Source of the DNA: Oscillospiraceae bacterium | GTDB lineage: Bacteria > Bacillota > Clostridia > Oscillospirales > Ruminococcaceae | Assembly (NCBI GenBank): GCA_017512745.1 | Contig: JAFWEV010000079.1 | Span: 1-52,695, forward strand | Length of the DNA: 52,695 nucleotides | Direction: 5' to 3' | Shown here: piece by piece, positions 16,989-25,251 of the stretch | Layout: each line of letters begins with the position of its first letter | Numbering within the stretch: position 1 is the first letter of the stretch | Notes under the pieces: generated by a model | Told to the model about the DNA's origin: nothing | The model's database searches: none | Seen by the model: the letters and a program-made list of their open reading frames with translations, nothing else | Made by a program: the position numbers and the translations under genes

Positions 16989-17177
16989 TCAGATGTTTTC
17001 TTCCTTGTCGAAGTCGGGAATGTATTTCCCGGTCTTTTTATGCTGTTTTACGCATTCCGTGAGCAGGTATTCTATCTGCCCGTTGACGGATCTGAAGTCC
17101 TGCTCCGCCCAGGCATTTAGCTCTTTGTACAGCTCTGCGGATACGCGCAGAGGTATCTGTTTTTTTACCTGACTCAT
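16989..17177 (-). CDS. Small ribbon-helix-helix (Arc-like) DNA-binding protein
   Basis: 62-residue protein with the Arc/MetJ-type pattern: a beta strand KKQIPLRVSAELYKEL, then two helices, with NGQIEYLLTECVKQH as the second. Such proteins bind DNA as dimers through the paired strand and usually occupy tandem repeated half-sites. It is the second gene of the SPFH operon, 15 bases after the SPFH stop. The tandem TGATATCA sites over the operon's promoter make it a good candidate autorepressor. An antitoxin role is possible, but no toxin partner is visible. Confidence 0.7.
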   Translation of the reverse strand: MSQVKKQIPLRVSAELYKELNAWAEQDFRSVNGQIEYLLTECVKQHKKTGKYIPDFDKEENI

Positions 17178-17192
17178 TTCTTGGCCTGCCTG

Positions 17193-18194
17193 TTAATAGA
17201 GTGTACCGGAATTGACCACCGGCTGTGCGTCGTGGTTGCCGCAGAGTACAACGAGCAGATTGGAGACCATTGCGGCCTTTCTCTCGTCGTCAAGCTCGAT
17301 GACGTCGTTCTCCTTGAGACGTTCGAGAGCCATCTCGACCATTCCGACTGCGCCGTCAACGATCATCTTTCTCGCATCGATGATAGCGGAAGCCTGCTGT
17401 CTCTGGAGCATTACGGCCGCTATCTCAGGAGCATATGCCAGATATGTGATCTTGGCTTCGAGGATCTCTATGCCTGCGTTCCAGACTTTGGACTGGATCT
17501 CCTGCTTGATGCGCTCCGCCACGATCTCGCTCGAGCCTCTGAGGCTGCCTTCGTCGGCCATTCCGTCACCTGTCGTATCGATGTTCGGTGCAACGTCATA
17601 CGGGTAGATCCTTACTATGTTTCTAAGCGCCGAGTCGCACTGAAGGGAGAGGTATTCCTTGAAGTTATCAACATCGAATACCGCCTTTGCGGTATCGACT
17701 ACTCTCCACATAACGGCAATTCCTATCTCCACCGGATTACCGAGAACATCATTGACTTTCTGTCTCGCATTGTTGAGAGTCATGATCTTGAGGCTTATCT
17801 TATTGTTCGTCATCTCGATATTCTGATTGGCATTTGCTATGAGAACACTCTTGAGATTCTTGTCCGCATCAACGTCTCCGCTCTGATTGAGCTTTGTCTT
17901 AGCAGCGGGGTTGACGCTGGAGCAGAAAGGATTAACGAAGAAGAATCCGGGACCTCTGAGAGTTCCGTAATAGGTTCCGAACAGTGTGAGAACAAGCGCT
18001 TCCTGGGGTTTTAGGACCTTGAGTCCGGGAAGAAGGATGATCGATACTGCAAGCAGAAGCGCCGCGAGCAGGACGAGTATCGAAAAACTGGCAATACCGA
18101 TAATGAACACGACTACCGAGAGGATCATCATCACTATACTGAGCGTCAGCATGAGAAATCCGTTCTTCTTGTTTGTAAGTACTTTTTCTGTCAT
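17193..18194 (-). CDS. SPFH (stomatin/prohibitin/flotillin) domain membrane protein
   Basis: 333-residue SPFH protein. Residues about 15-65 contain two closely spaced hydrophobic helices (a hairpin anchor). The Band 7/SPFH domain follows, from about 70 to 260 ([18 protein letters not shown], then [20 protein letters not shown]), and then a helical tail with [18 protein letters not shown]. Bacterial SPFH proteins form large membrane-attached cages or microdomain scaffolds. The start is ATG 18194 behind GGAGGG; an upstream in-frame start at 18290 overlaps the promoter and is rejected. First gene of a four-gene operon. Confidence 0.9.
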   Translation of the reverse strand: MTEKVLTNKKNGFLMLTLSIVMMILSVVVFIIGIASFSILVLLAALLLAVSIILLPGLKVLKPQEALVLTLFGTYYGTLRGPGFFFVNPFCSSVNPAAKTKLNQSGDVDADKNLKSVLIANANQNIEMTNNKISLKIMTLNNARQKVNDVLGNPVEIGIAVMWRVVDTAKAVFDVDNFKEYLSLQCDSALRNIVRIYPYDVAPNIDTTGDGMADEGSLRGSSEIVAERIKQEIQSKVWNAGIEILEAKITYLAYAPEIAAVMLQRQQASAIIDARKMIVDGAVGMVEMALERLKENDVIELDDERKAAMVSNLLVVLCGNHDAQPVVNSGTLY

Positions 18195-18215
18195 AGATAT
18201 CACCCTCCGTTTAGA

Positions 18216-18253
18216 TGATATCAAAATGATATCATAATGAATACAAAAGTCAA
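18216..18253 (-). promoter_or_regulatory. Promoter with tandem TGATATCA palindromes for the SPFH operon
   Basis: On the minus strand TTGACT (complement of 18248-18253), a 16-base spacer and TATCAT (complement of 18226-18231) form a promoter. Two perfect 8-bp palindromes TGATATCA lie at 18216-18223 and 18227-18234, with centres exactly 11 bases apart (one helical turn). The second covers the -10 box. This is the arrangement expected for a ribbon-helix-helix repressor. Confidence 0.65.
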
Positions 18254-18266
18254 GATGCTGCGCAAA

Positions 18267-18291
18267 AATGCACCGCATCCCGCGGTGCATT
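18267..18291. terminator. Terminator between PAP2-like gene and SPFH promoter
   Basis: A 10-bp stem, AATGCACCGC (18267-18276) with its complement (18282-18291), lies downstream of the minus-strand gene ending at 18309. T runs are present on either strand, so it insulates the SPFH promoter. Confidence 0.85.
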
Positions 18292-18308
18292 AAAAAGAGA
18301 GAAAAGGG

Positions 18309-18878
18309 TCACATTACATTTATGACTATGCATGCGCTTATCATGGATATTGAAGCTCCGATTATGAGTTCCGGAAATCTGTGACGCTTCATATGGAGCC
18401 TTGCCCAGAAAATGAGCGGGATCAGCAGAAGGATGAGCCAGCCGCATCCGCCGAGGAAATATGCGCAGAGCACGCACGGCCCGCCGACTCCGCACGCATG
18501 TCCGCTTGCCTTTATATGACAAAGATTGAAGAGCGCAAGGATCGATCCTGAGATCGCGTAGCTCACCATGATCATCATGTCATCTCTCGGAGCGTTAAGC
18601 AGATAAGATACGGCAAGTCCGGCAAGATATCCTATTACGGCAAATATGAAGGCCAGCTTCCTCTGACCGTCCCTTCCGGTTTTTCTGAGTTTTGGAAACA
18701 TGATCTGAAAAGGGTAGGCGAGCACCGGGAATACGGTAAGGCTCAGGACAGCGATCACATAATACACAGGTTCCCGGAAAACGTCCTTATCGAATATATA
18801 CAGGAATGTCAGCATCAGAAAGGCCATGACCGGAGCGATAGTGATAATGCTTACGATCTTTGCCAGTTTGTCTTTCAT
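18309..18878 (-). CDS. Integral membrane protein, PAP2-like
   Basis: 189-residue protein with five or six membrane helices. Two segments resemble the PAP2 phosphatase signature: KASGHACGVGGP near residue 120 (compare PSGH), and ARLHMKRHRFPELIIGASIS near the end (compare R-x5-H-x3-D, here with E for D). This suggests a lipid-phosphate phosphatase-like fold, but the first motif K-x6-R-P is not evident and the last acidic residue is changed, so activity is uncertain. Divergent from the DUF1836 gene. No partner gene is visible. Confidence 0.55.
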   Translation of the reverse strand: MKDKLAKIVSIITIAPVMAFLMLTFLYIFDKDVFREPVYYVIAVLSLTVFPVLAYPFQIMFPKLRKTGRDGQRKLAFIFAVIGYLAGLAVSYLLNAPRDDMMIMVSYAISGSILALFNLCHIKASGHACGVGGPCVLCAYFLGGCGWLILLLIPLIFWARLHMKRHRFPELIIGASISMISACIVINVM

Positions 18879-18897
18879 CTAGAATCATCTCCGCTTC

Positions 18898-19004
18898 ATC
18901 TAATTTACAATATTAGATTACATCGAAAATAAAATCATGTCAATGTGAATAATGACGGGTGATTTGTTGTAAATATTAAAAGTGATATAATGTAATAAAT
19001 TACA
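18898..19004 (+). promoter_or_regulatory. DUF1836 promoter region with palindromes
   Basis: TATAAT at 18986-18991 is a clear -10 box, with a weak TTTGTT or TTGTTG as -35 near 18963-18969. Immediately downstream a perfect palindrome, TGTAAT-AA-ATTACA, occupies 18991-19004 and would cover the transcription start. A second inverted repeat, ATCTAAT (18898-18904) with ATTAGAT (18912-18918), lies by the start of the divergent gene. Both are plausible operators, with the DUF1836 protein a candidate binder. Confidence 0.55.
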
Positions 19005-19022
19005 TGTTAAGGTAGATGAAGC

Positions 19023-19598
19023 ATGAGCGATCTCAGTCTGCTGAAGGAAAGCACTGTCAAATGGGAAGAGAGACTTGCAGGTTACAGTCTTCCTAAATGG
19101 GAAGATATCCCGGATTTCGGGCTGTACATTGAACAGGTGATCGTTCTCATGAAACAGTATTTCGACATATTCCCCGAAGAGATGATCGAGGATCAGATCA
19201 TCACCGCGTCGGCAATAAACAATTACGTGAGAACAAAGGTCATGCCTAAGCCGGAGAAGAAGAAGTACTACCGTGTGCATTTAGCCTATATAATTATGAT
19301 ATGCACGTTGAAGCAGTCGGTGAGTATTTCTCTGTTCAGGAAGATACTGCCTCTCGGTGTTGATGTTGAGACGGTAAAGCAGATGTATGAAGCGTATTCC
19401 GCAAGATTCTCGGAGACGACAACGTATTTCCGCAGACAGATAGAGGACATCACAGGCAATCTTCTCAAGAGCAATGAGGACAATGACATAGAGACCATAA
19501 GGAATGAGGCTATTGTTTCGGCGGCCATCATGAGCGGACTTGCCAAGGTCTTCGCCGAACAGCTGGCGAGTTTCGAAAACAAAGAGGAGGAAAAGTGA
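19023..19598 (+). CDS. DUF1836 domain protein (MerR-like putative regulator)
   Basis: 191-residue DUF1836 protein. The family pattern is seen in LPKWEDIPDFGLYIEQVI, TASAINNYVRTKVMPKP and KYYRVHLAYIIMICTLK. It is related to the MerR-type winged helix: the ASAINNYVR part plays the role of the recognition helix and the next strand-turn is the wing. Presumed cytosolic DNA-binding regulator of unknown target, common in Clostridia and Bacilli. A perfect 14-bp palindrome covers its own start site. Its stop codon overlaps the ATG of the following flavin-protein gene. Confidence 0.85.
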   Translation: MSDLSLLKESTVKWEERLAGYSLPKWEDIPDFGLYIEQVIVLMKQYFDIFPEEMIEDQIITASAINNYVRTKVMPKPEKKKYYRVHLAYIIMICTLKQSVSISLFRKILPLGVDVETVKQMYEAYSARFSETTTYFRRQIEDITGNLLKSNEDNDIETIRNEAIVSAAIMSGLAKVFAEQLASFENKEEEK

Positions 19599-20074
19599 TG
19601 TTCAGGGAACTGGTGAGGAAAAAGCAGCAGCTTTCCGATGAGGAGTGCGCAGAGGTGCTAAAGAGCGAACTCAGAGGAGTGCTCTCCATAAACGGAGATG
19701 ACGGCTATCCCTACGGACTGCCGATAGACCACTATTATGACGAAGAGGACGGGCATATCTATTTCCACAGCGGAAATGTCGGATACAAGCTCGAAATGAT
19801 GCGGAAGGACGACAGGGCGTCGTACTGCGTCTATGATAAAGGATTCCTCAAGGAAGGCGACTGGGCGCTCAATATAAGGAGCGTCATAGTATTCGGCAGG
19901 ATCAGATTTATCGATGACGAGGAGAAAGCGCTGGATATCTGCAGAAAACTCAGCAGAAAGTTTATCTCCGATGAGGAGTATATAGAGTACGAGATAGAGC
20001 ATGCCAAACACAGACTCGTCTGCTTTGAGCTCATTCCCGAGCACATGACGGGAAAACTGGTCAACGAAAAATAA
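19598..20074 (+). CDS. Pyridoxamine 5'-phosphate oxidase family protein (NimA-like)
   Basis: 158-residue split-barrel flavin-binding protein of the PNPOx-like/NimA group. Visible family segments: GVLSINGDDGYPYGLPIDHYYD near residue 28, IYFHSGNVGYKLEMM near 55, and WALNIRSVIVFGRI near 88. Members bind FMN or haem and some reduce nitroimidazoles; the native role is unclear. The start is ATG 19598, sharing one base with the DUF1836 stop (TGATG) behind GAGGAGG, so the two are translationally coupled. The pair ends at a strong terminator. Confidence 0.83.
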   Translation: MFRELVRKKQQLSDEECAEVLKSELRGVLSINGDDGYPYGLPIDHYYDEEDGHIYFHSGNVGYKLEMMRKDDRASYCVYDKGFLKEGDWALNIRSVIVFGRIRFIDDEEKALDICRKLSRKFISDEEYIEYEIEHAKHRLVCFELIPEHMTGKLVNEK

Positions 20075-20077
20075 TAA

Positions 20078-20105
20078 AAAAACAGGTGCCGCGGCACCTG
20101 TTTTT
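20078..20105. terminator. Bidirectional terminator
   Basis: A 13-bp stem (20078-20090 with 20093-20105) starts with AAAAA and ends with TTTTT. It serves the PNPOx-like gene on the plus strand and the NUDIX gene on the minus strand. Confidence 0.92.
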
Positions 20106-20110
20106 CTGTC

Positions 20111-20569
20111 TTAATGGATCCTGAGATCGTATGAGACCAGAGTGTCTCCTTCGTACTCAAGTTTGAGGGTGAAGAAGGGGGAATCCTTCACGAGGAGGTC
20201 GAGGAATATCCTGTCGCCCTCCCAGATCGGCAGGGAAGTGACGTCTTCCTTATTTACCCACTCAAGTTCGCCCTCATCGCATTCTTTTATCTCTCCGGAA
20301 TAAACGTCGGATGAATAGACATAGATAAATTCCGTTTCATACATGGTGTTGAAAAAGAAGAGGATCCCCCTGAATCTTAAATTGCCCAGCGTGAGGCCTG
20401 TTTCTTCCAGGACCTCTCTTCTCGCGCATTCCTCCGGGGATTCGCCTTCCTCAAGCTTGCCGCCGACGCCGATCCACTTGTCGTGATTTATATCGTTTTT
20501 CTTTTTGACGCGGTGAAGCATGAGGTAACTGCTTCCGTTGTCTATATAGCAGAGAGTCGAATTTATCAT
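20111..20569 (-). CDS. NUDIX hydrolase (MutT / 8-oxo-dGTP diphosphatase-like)
   Basis: 152-residue NUDIX protein. The Nudix box GGKLEEGESPEECARREVLEETG is intact at about residues 37-59, with the catalytic E-x2-EE. The opening STLCYIDNGSSYLMLHR and the WIGVGG strand are those of MutT/MutX-type 8-oxo-dGTP diphosphatases in Firmicutes, which clean the nucleotide pool, though other nucleotides are possible. The start is placed at ATG 20569; an upstream TTG at 20614 lies inside a TATTATAAT promoter element and would add 15 residues not seen in the family. Monocistronic. Confidence 0.88.
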   Translation of the reverse strand: MINSTLCYIDNGSSYLMLHRVKKKNDINHDKWIGVGGKLEEGESPEECARREVLEETGLTLGNLRFRGILFFFNTMYETEFIYVYSSDVYSGEIKECDEGELEWVNKEDVTSLPIWEGDRIFLDLLVKDSPFFTLKLEYEGDTLVSYDLRIH

Positions 20570-20638
20570 TTGTGCAAAACCTGTTCTTATTTGAATGCTA
20601 TTATTATAATACAAGATTATTGAAGGATGTGATCAAAG

Positions 20639-21292
20639 GTGAAGGTAACGCATATCTATCACAGCGGTTATGCTGTGGAACTTGAAAACACGGTTCTCAT
20701 ATTCGACTGGTACACAGGAAAACTCCCAGAATTTGACAGGAGCAAAGAAGTCTATGTATTCGTGTCCCACAAGCACGGGGATCACTACGGCGACTGCATA
20801 TGGAAACTCGCGGATATTCCGGGGATAAAGTACATTCTCGATGAGAACATAAAGGTCCGGAAGAACGCAGATATCACATATGTGACCTGCGGCAGAGAAT
20901 ATACTGCAGGAAATATCAGGATCAGGACATTCCTTTCCACCGACGAAGGCGTAGCATTTCTCGTGTATGCCGAAGGAAAAAAGATATACCATGCGGGAGA
21001 TCTCAATCTGTGGTACTGGGAAGGCGAGCCCGATGAGGACAATGACTGGCAGATAAGAACATATAAGCGGGAAATAGACACTCTTGCGGATATCCTCGGA
21101 GGGGAAAAACTGGATGCCGCAATGGTGACATTCGATCCGAGACAGGAAGATCACATAGCGGATGGCATCAACTATTTTGAGAGCAGGATATCGGCTGAAA
21201 GCATATATCTCATGCATTACTGGGATGACGAAGCCGAAGTGAGAAAGTATCTTCCGCTCATAGCCGATCGCAGCCCGGTCCGGTTCAGCTGA
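20639..21292 (+). CDS. MBL-fold metal-dependent hydrolase (UlaG-like)
   Basis: 217-residue metallo-beta-lactamase fold protein of the short, UlaG-like type. The strand ITHIYHSGYAVELENTVLIFDW is followed by the metal motif HKHGDH near residue 44 (VFVSHKHGDHYG). Further ligands are AGDLNLW near 120 and a late YLMHYWDD. The start is GTG 20639; a ribosome binding site AAGGA lies about 12 bases upstream, longer than ideal, so the start is less sure. Substrate unknown. Divergent from the NUDIX gene. Confidence 0.82.
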   Translation: MKVTHIYHSGYAVELENTVLIFDWYTGKLPEFDRSKEVYVFVSHKHGDHYGDCIWKLADIPGIKYILDENIKVRKNADITYVTCGREYTAGNIRIRTFLSTDEGVAFLVYAEGKKIYHAGDLNLWYWEGEPDEDNDWQIRTYKREIDTLADILGGEKLDAAMVTFDPRQEDHIADGINYFESRISAESIYLMHYWDDEAEVRKYLPLIADRSPVRFS

Positions 21293-21357
21293 ATCAGTCA
21301 TTGAATAAAAGTTCAGTTGTGATATTATTACTGCAATAGGAAATTAGGGGTAGAAAT

Positions 21358-21798
21358 ATGTCTGGCAACAATTCCGGGGCACTGAAAGCAATAGGATATA
21401 CACTGATCATTTTCAGCATTAGCGCACTCATTGCGAGTGTGTCCAACTTTATGCTGGATATGACGGTGATTACTGCCTATGTCTCAGATCCGGATGCTGA
21501 ATCCAGGACCAGAATGATAGCATATCTGCTGCTTATTGCGGGGATGCTCATAGGATTGTACCAGTTTTATTGCGGGCTTATGGCAGTCATGCAGTCAAAA
21601 CAGACCCCTCATTTCTTCTTTGCGATCGCGCTCCTGATTGCGCTCATAGGATATTTCGCACTTTGCTTCTACCAGGCGTCGACACTCATAGTCATGATCA
21701 TTACGGGACTTTCGATCTGCGGCGCTGTGCTGTATCTCATTATAGCCAGGAAGTATTCCGCTTATCTCAAATCCAGAGAAGCTTTCGAAGACGACTGA
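21358..21798 (+). CDS. Four-helix membrane protein of unknown function
   Basis: 146-residue protein with four strongly hydrophobic segments (about residues 9-32, 47-68, 75-96 and 101-125) and a charged C-terminal tail. I recognise no family. The start ATG 21358 has AGGGG upstream, and a TATTATTA-like -10 box lies before it. It stands alone between an MBL hydrolase gene and a terminator. It is well formed, with normal codon use, so it is probably a real gene. Role unknown. Confidence 0.6.
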   Translation: MSGNNSGALKAIGYTLIIFSISALIASVSNFMLDMTVITAYVSDPDAESRTRMIAYLLLIAGMLIGLYQFYCGLMAVMQSKQTPHFFFAIALLIALIGYFALCFYQASTLIVMIITGLSICGAVLYLIIARKYSAYLKSREAFEDD

Positions 21799-21821
21799 AG
21801 GTACAATTAAGATAGGCAAGA

Positions 21822-21848
21822 GACAGAGCACATTGCTCTGTCTTTTTT
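21822..21848 (+). terminator. Terminator after four-helix membrane protein
   Basis: A 9-bp stem (21822-21830 with 21834-21842), mainly ACAGAGC/GCTCTGT, is followed by a run of six T residues. Confidence 0.88.
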
Positions 21849-21935
21849 ATGCAGTTCTTTGCCTAATATTTCATTTGACAGCAATAAAAAGTATAATTGA
21901 GACAATATATATACATATTGAGATATCGGTCACGG

Positions 21936-22889
21936 ATGCAGCTAAGATACAGAAAACTTATCTCCCTACTGCTCTGCGCCGTTGTCGCATTTGCGGCAGC
22001 CGGCTGCGGAGAGAGTTCTGCGCCTCCGGACAGCGGCTCTCAGAATCCGGGCTCTTCATCGCAGACAGCGGAAGTGCCGGATACCGTATACGAGATCCCG
22101 CCGTACAGGGATTCGGTATTCCTGGAGGAGAATGCAGAGGGAAATGACGAGGTAAAGATAAACCTTTCAAATACGGCGGACGGCTATTTTGCGGTCGTAT
22201 GCGATTCTGATGCAAGGCTAAAGCTGCAGGTCGTCAAGGACGATGTCACATATACATACGATGTGGTCCAGAGAAAAGTTCAGGTCTATCCTCTTCAGAG
22301 CGGCGACGGGCACTACATCGTGAAGGTCATGAAGAACATTGAAGACAGCAAGTACTTTGAACTGTACAAGTGCGAGACCGATGTTGTTCTGAATTCCGAT
22401 TTTGAGCCATACCTCAGGACGAACCAGTACGCCGAATACACCGAACAGTCGCAGTGTGTGGTCATCGCACATGAATTCGCATCATCTGCATACAGTGCGA
22501 ATGACTTTATCTCAAAGGTATATGAATACGTGTGTGACAATGTCACATATGATTACGAAAAAGCTGCGACGGTAGCTTCCGGATATATACCGGATCCGGA
22601 CAGGACCCTCTCGGAAAAGAAGGGCATATGTATAGACTACGCGTGTCTTGCCGCGTCGATGCTCAGAAGTCAGGGGATACCCACTAAGATCATTTTCGGA
22701 TATGTGGCGCCTGACGACATCTACCACGCGTGGAATATGTTTTACACGGAAGAGTCGGGATGGGTGACAGTGGAGTTCAAAGCAAACGGCAATGACTGGA
22801 CCAGGCTTGACCTCACTTTCTCCGCCAACGGTGAAGACAGTACTTTTATCGGTGACGGATCAAATTATCTCGACGTTTATCAATTCTAA
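21936..22889 (+). CDS. Transglutaminase-like lipoprotein
   Basis: 317-residue surface lipoprotein. The signal peptide MQLRYRKLISLLLC... ends in a lipobox with lipidated Cys24 (AAAGC), followed by a Ser/Pro-rich spacer. A transglutaminase-core domain spans about residues 185-300 with the full catalytic triad visible: C232 (GICIDYA), H264 (YHAWN) and D292 (RLDLTF). Such domains act as proteases or transglutaminases, often on cell wall or surface proteins. An upstream TTG at 21897 is possible but lacks a better ribosome binding site. It starts the filament cluster: PilC follows 24 bases later, suggesting that it processes or crosslinks the filament or the wall around it. Confidence 0.85.
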   Translation: MQLRYRKLISLLLCAVVAFAAAGCGESSAPPDSGSQNPGSSSQTAEVPDTVYEIPPYRDSVFLEENAEGNDEVKINLSNTADGYFAVVCDSDARLKLQVVKDDVTYTYDVVQRKVQVYPLQSGDGHYIVKVMKNIEDSKYFELYKCETDVVLNSDFEPYLRTNQYAEYTEQSQCVVIAHEFASSAYSANDFISKVYEYVCDNVTYDYEKAATVASGYIPDPDRTLSEKKGICIDYACLAASMLRSQGIPTKIIFGYVAPDDIYHAWNMFYTEESGWVTVEFKANGNDWTRLDLTFSANGEDSTFIGDGSNYLDVYQF

Positions 22890-22913
22890 ACCAGCAGAAA
22901 GGATCTTTTTGTT

Positions 22914-23981
22914 ATGAGCACGGATAATACGGTTAAGAACAAGCTCTTAAGCTACGGAGAGCTCGGATCATTCTTTGAGAATATGGCCATGATGGTTAAG
23001 GCCGGAATCACGACAGGTGAGGCGGTCAATGTGCTCAAGGATGAGACGGACCCTCTTGAGAATAAAGTACTGGCGGATTCACTGGCGGTGATGTCGGAGA
23101 AAGTGTCCATGGGTACTTCTCTTGAGGATTCCATGAAGGAAACAGGATCTTTTCCCGAGTACTCCACCGACATGGTCGGTGTTGCGGAATACACGGGACG
23201 GCTTGAGGATACTCTCTTCCACCTTTCAGACTATTACAGGCAGGAAGAGACGATGCGCAACACCATCGTTTCCGCGGTAAGGTATCCGATCATACTGCTC
23301 TGTCTCGTCATCGCGGTCCTTGTGGTCATGCTGACGCTGGTATTCCCGGCATTCTCCGGCGTGTACAACAATCTGACGGGGAGTCTTACCGCGTCGTCTT
23401 TCAACTATATAAATGTTTCCGTCACTATATGCTGGATACTTCTTGCAGTCATGGTAGTTGCTGTGATTCTTATTCTTGCAGGAGTATTAATGTGGAGATC
23501 AGGCAAGAAGGACAAGGTGCAGAGACTGCTGTCGAAGTTCAGGACATTCGCCGAGCTGTTTGAAAACCTGGATCTCTACAGATTTACTTCGTGCTTTGAC
23601 ATGTTCATATCCAGCGGTGAAATGCAGGAGGAAGCTCTCAAGAAGAGCATGACGGTAGTGGAAAACGAGAACCTCAGGGCAAAACTTGAGAGATGCTGTT
23701 CAAAACTTGATGAGGGCATGAGTTTTTCACAGGTCGCTTATGAAGAAAAACTGTATGACCAGATCAATAACCGCATGCTCATGCCTGCGGAGAGGAGCGG
23801 AATGCTCGATTCGATCCTGCAGAAGATACTCAGGAATCTGAGAGAGAACAATGAACAATATATAAGCAGGATCGCCAATACAATAGAACCGCTTCTCACG
23901 GGTCTGCTGATGGTATTTATCGGTCTTATGCTTATAAGCCTTATGATCCCGCTGATCGGGATCATGAACTCCATCGGATGA
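22914..23981 (+). CDS. Type II secretion F / PilC-like inner membrane platform protein
   Basis: 355-residue platform protein of the T2SSF/PilC family. Two repeats of the GspF domain are seen: residues about 13-125 (LGSFFENMAMMVKAGITTGEAV) and about 215-340 (YRFTSCFDMFISSGEMQEEAL). Three membrane helices lie near 128-155, 175-200 and 328-352. In type IV pili and type II secretion this protein couples the ATPase to pilin insertion or removal. Second gene of a seven-gene run with pilin-like proteins and a PilT-type ATPase. Slightly shorter than Gram-negative PilC (about 400 residues). Confidence 0.88.
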   Translation: MSTDNTVKNKLLSYGELGSFFENMAMMVKAGITTGEAVNVLKDETDPLENKVLADSLAVMSEKVSMGTSLEDSMKETGSFPEYSTDMVGVAEYTGRLEDTLFHLSDYYRQEETMRNTIVSAVRYPIILLCLVIAVLVVMLTLVFPAFSGVYNNLTGSLTASSFNYINVSVTICWILLAVMVVAVILILAGVLMWRSGKKDKVQRLLSKFRTFAELFENLDLYRFTSCFDMFISSGEMQEEALKKSMTVVENENLRAKLERCCSKLDEGMSFSQVAYEEKLYDQINNRMLMPAERSGMLDSILQKILRNLRENNEQYISRIANTIEPLLTGLLMVFIGLMLISLMIPLIGIMNSIG

Positions 23982-23994
23982 GAGGTAAAAAGCT

Positions 23995-24303
23995 ATGAGA
24001 GTACTTAAAAAACCATGGTTCATAACTCTCCTTGTGCTGCTTATCCTCGTATCTTCGGCTTTTTTCCTTTTCAACAGAAGGGCTTCGGCCGATGAGGTGG
24101 AGGAGAGTATAACCTCCATAAAGGATACTATCCTTGCCCGTGCGCTCCAGTGCTATGTCATAGAGGGAGCGTATCCGGAGAGTCTCAGCTATCTCGAGGA
24201 GAATTACGGACTCACTATCAATAAGGATGATTACAAGGTCATCTACACGCCGTTTGCGGAAAATATGCCTCCCGAAGTGAGAGTCATATACAGACATGCC
24301 TAA
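23995..24303 (+). CDS. Pilin-like (pseudopilin) single-pass protein 1
   Basis: 102-residue protein with a short basic N-terminus (MRVLKKPW), one membrane helix (residues 9-27) and a small extracytoplasmic domain. The part LARALQCYVIEGAYPESLSYLEENYG near residues 47-72 resembles the 'A-x-x-x-Y-x-x-x-G-x-Y-P-x-S-L' pattern of GspG/PilA-type pseudopilins. The classical prepilin peptidase site (G/A before F-x3-E) is absent, so it may not be processed by PilD. It sits 13 bases after the PilC-like gene. Inferred minor pilin or filament tip component. Confidence 0.6.
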   Translation: MRVLKKPWFITLLVLLILVSSAFFLFNRRASADEVEESITSIKDTILARALQCYVIEGAYPESLSYLEENYGLTINKDDYKVIYTPFAENMPPEVRVIYRHA

Positions 24304-24318
24304 AAGGAGCGCTCATAT

Positions 24319-24759
24319 ATGAGTGAAAAGAAACTTCTTGGAGATATTGTTTCGGTACTCACGGTAGCAGTGCTGTTTATCGTGATACTGGTCCTTGTCG
24401 TCTTCTCCGCGGTCTCGTATCAGAGATCGGTGGCAGTCCAGGACTACAACAACAATCTGAGAGCCGTTCTCTCCTATGTAATCACAGCAGTCAAGGCTGA
24501 CAGGGGCAGTGAGATATTCGTATCCGACGCTGATGGGATGGAGATCCTCACCATAAGGGACAACACCACGGGATACGAGCAGAGGATATTCCACAGCGAC
24601 GGAAAAGTGTGCGAGGATTACGGCGTCGCCGGATCTGAGATCAACACAGAGGACGCTCTCGTTATCGGAGAGGCAAAGGAGTTCGCGATCTCAAAGGTCA
24701 CGGATGAGCTTATCGAGATCAGAACGGATCTCGGAAATTCTTACATCAATATCGGCTGA
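24319..24759 (+). CDS. Pilin-like single-pass protein 2
   Basis: 146-residue protein with a short cytosolic N-terminus, one long helix (residues about 10-35), then an extracytoplasmic domain that starts with QDYNNNLRAVLSYVITAVKADRG. This helix-plus-small-domain design is that of type IV pilins and ComG-type proteins. No G/F-x3-E processing motif is visible. It may belong to a Clostridial family of uncharacterised pilus-cluster proteins (possibly DUF4860), but I cannot confirm that. Position within the cluster (between PilC and PilT) is the main support for a role in the filament. Confidence 0.55.
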   Translation: MSEKKLLGDIVSVLTVAVLFIVILVLVVFSAVSYQRSVAVQDYNNNLRAVLSYVITAVKADRGSEIFVSDADGMEILTIRDNTTGYEQRIFHSDGKVCEDYGVAGSEINTEDALVIGEAKEFAISKVTDELIEIRTDLGNSYINIG

Positions 24760-24795
24760 TAGGTTTTACCGAAATAACTTCAGAAGGAGGGGCGA

Positions 24796-25251
24796 ATGGG
24801 CAAAAAGAGAAATATCGCACAGATAGTCGAACTGTTCATGCTGTTTGCGATACTGCTTATGGTGATCACTGTCATCACGGTGACATTCGTCACAACCAGG
24901 AACAAGAGCACATATGCAAGGGATCTCACGGAAGCGGTCTGCGCAGCCGAGCAGGTGACCGAGATCTCGATGTCGTCATATGATGAGGATGAGCTGTCGG
25001 AGCTGCTCGAAAGAGCTGATTCCATAGATATCGTCACCGTCGCCAACTCTGCCGGCAGGCAGGAGTATATACTCGAAGTCGGCATGGGTGAAGAAGGCGG
25101 CGGACGCCTGTATACAGTCGTTCTTACAAGAGAAGAAGAAAAGGGGACGGGCGGCAAGTACATCGACTCGCATACGGATGTAAGTCTCAAGGGAAGCGAC
25201 AGTGTACTGTACAGTCTGGACTCCGGAAAGTATATAGAGGAGGGCAGATAA
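24796..25251 (+). CDS. Pilin-like single-pass protein 3
   Basis: 151-residue protein beginning MGKKRN, with one hydrophobic helix at about residues 12-37 and an acidic extracytoplasmic domain (SYDEDELSELLERAD, then a Gly-rich EEGGGRLYTVVL). After the helix come the RNKSTYARDLTEAVCAAEQ residues, an amphipathic continuation as in pilin N-terminal helices. No recognised domain and no canonical prepilin site. It follows protein 2 by 36 bases; the next gene begins on the base after its stop (TAAATG), so they are translationally coupled. Confidence 0.55.
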   Translation: MGKKRNIAQIVELFMLFAILLMVITVITVTFVTTRNKSTYARDLTEAVCAAEQVTEISMSSYDEDELSELLERADSIDIVTVANSAGRQEYILEVGMGEEGGGRLYTVVLTREEEKGTGGKYIDSHTDVSLKGSDSVLYSLDSGKYIEEGR

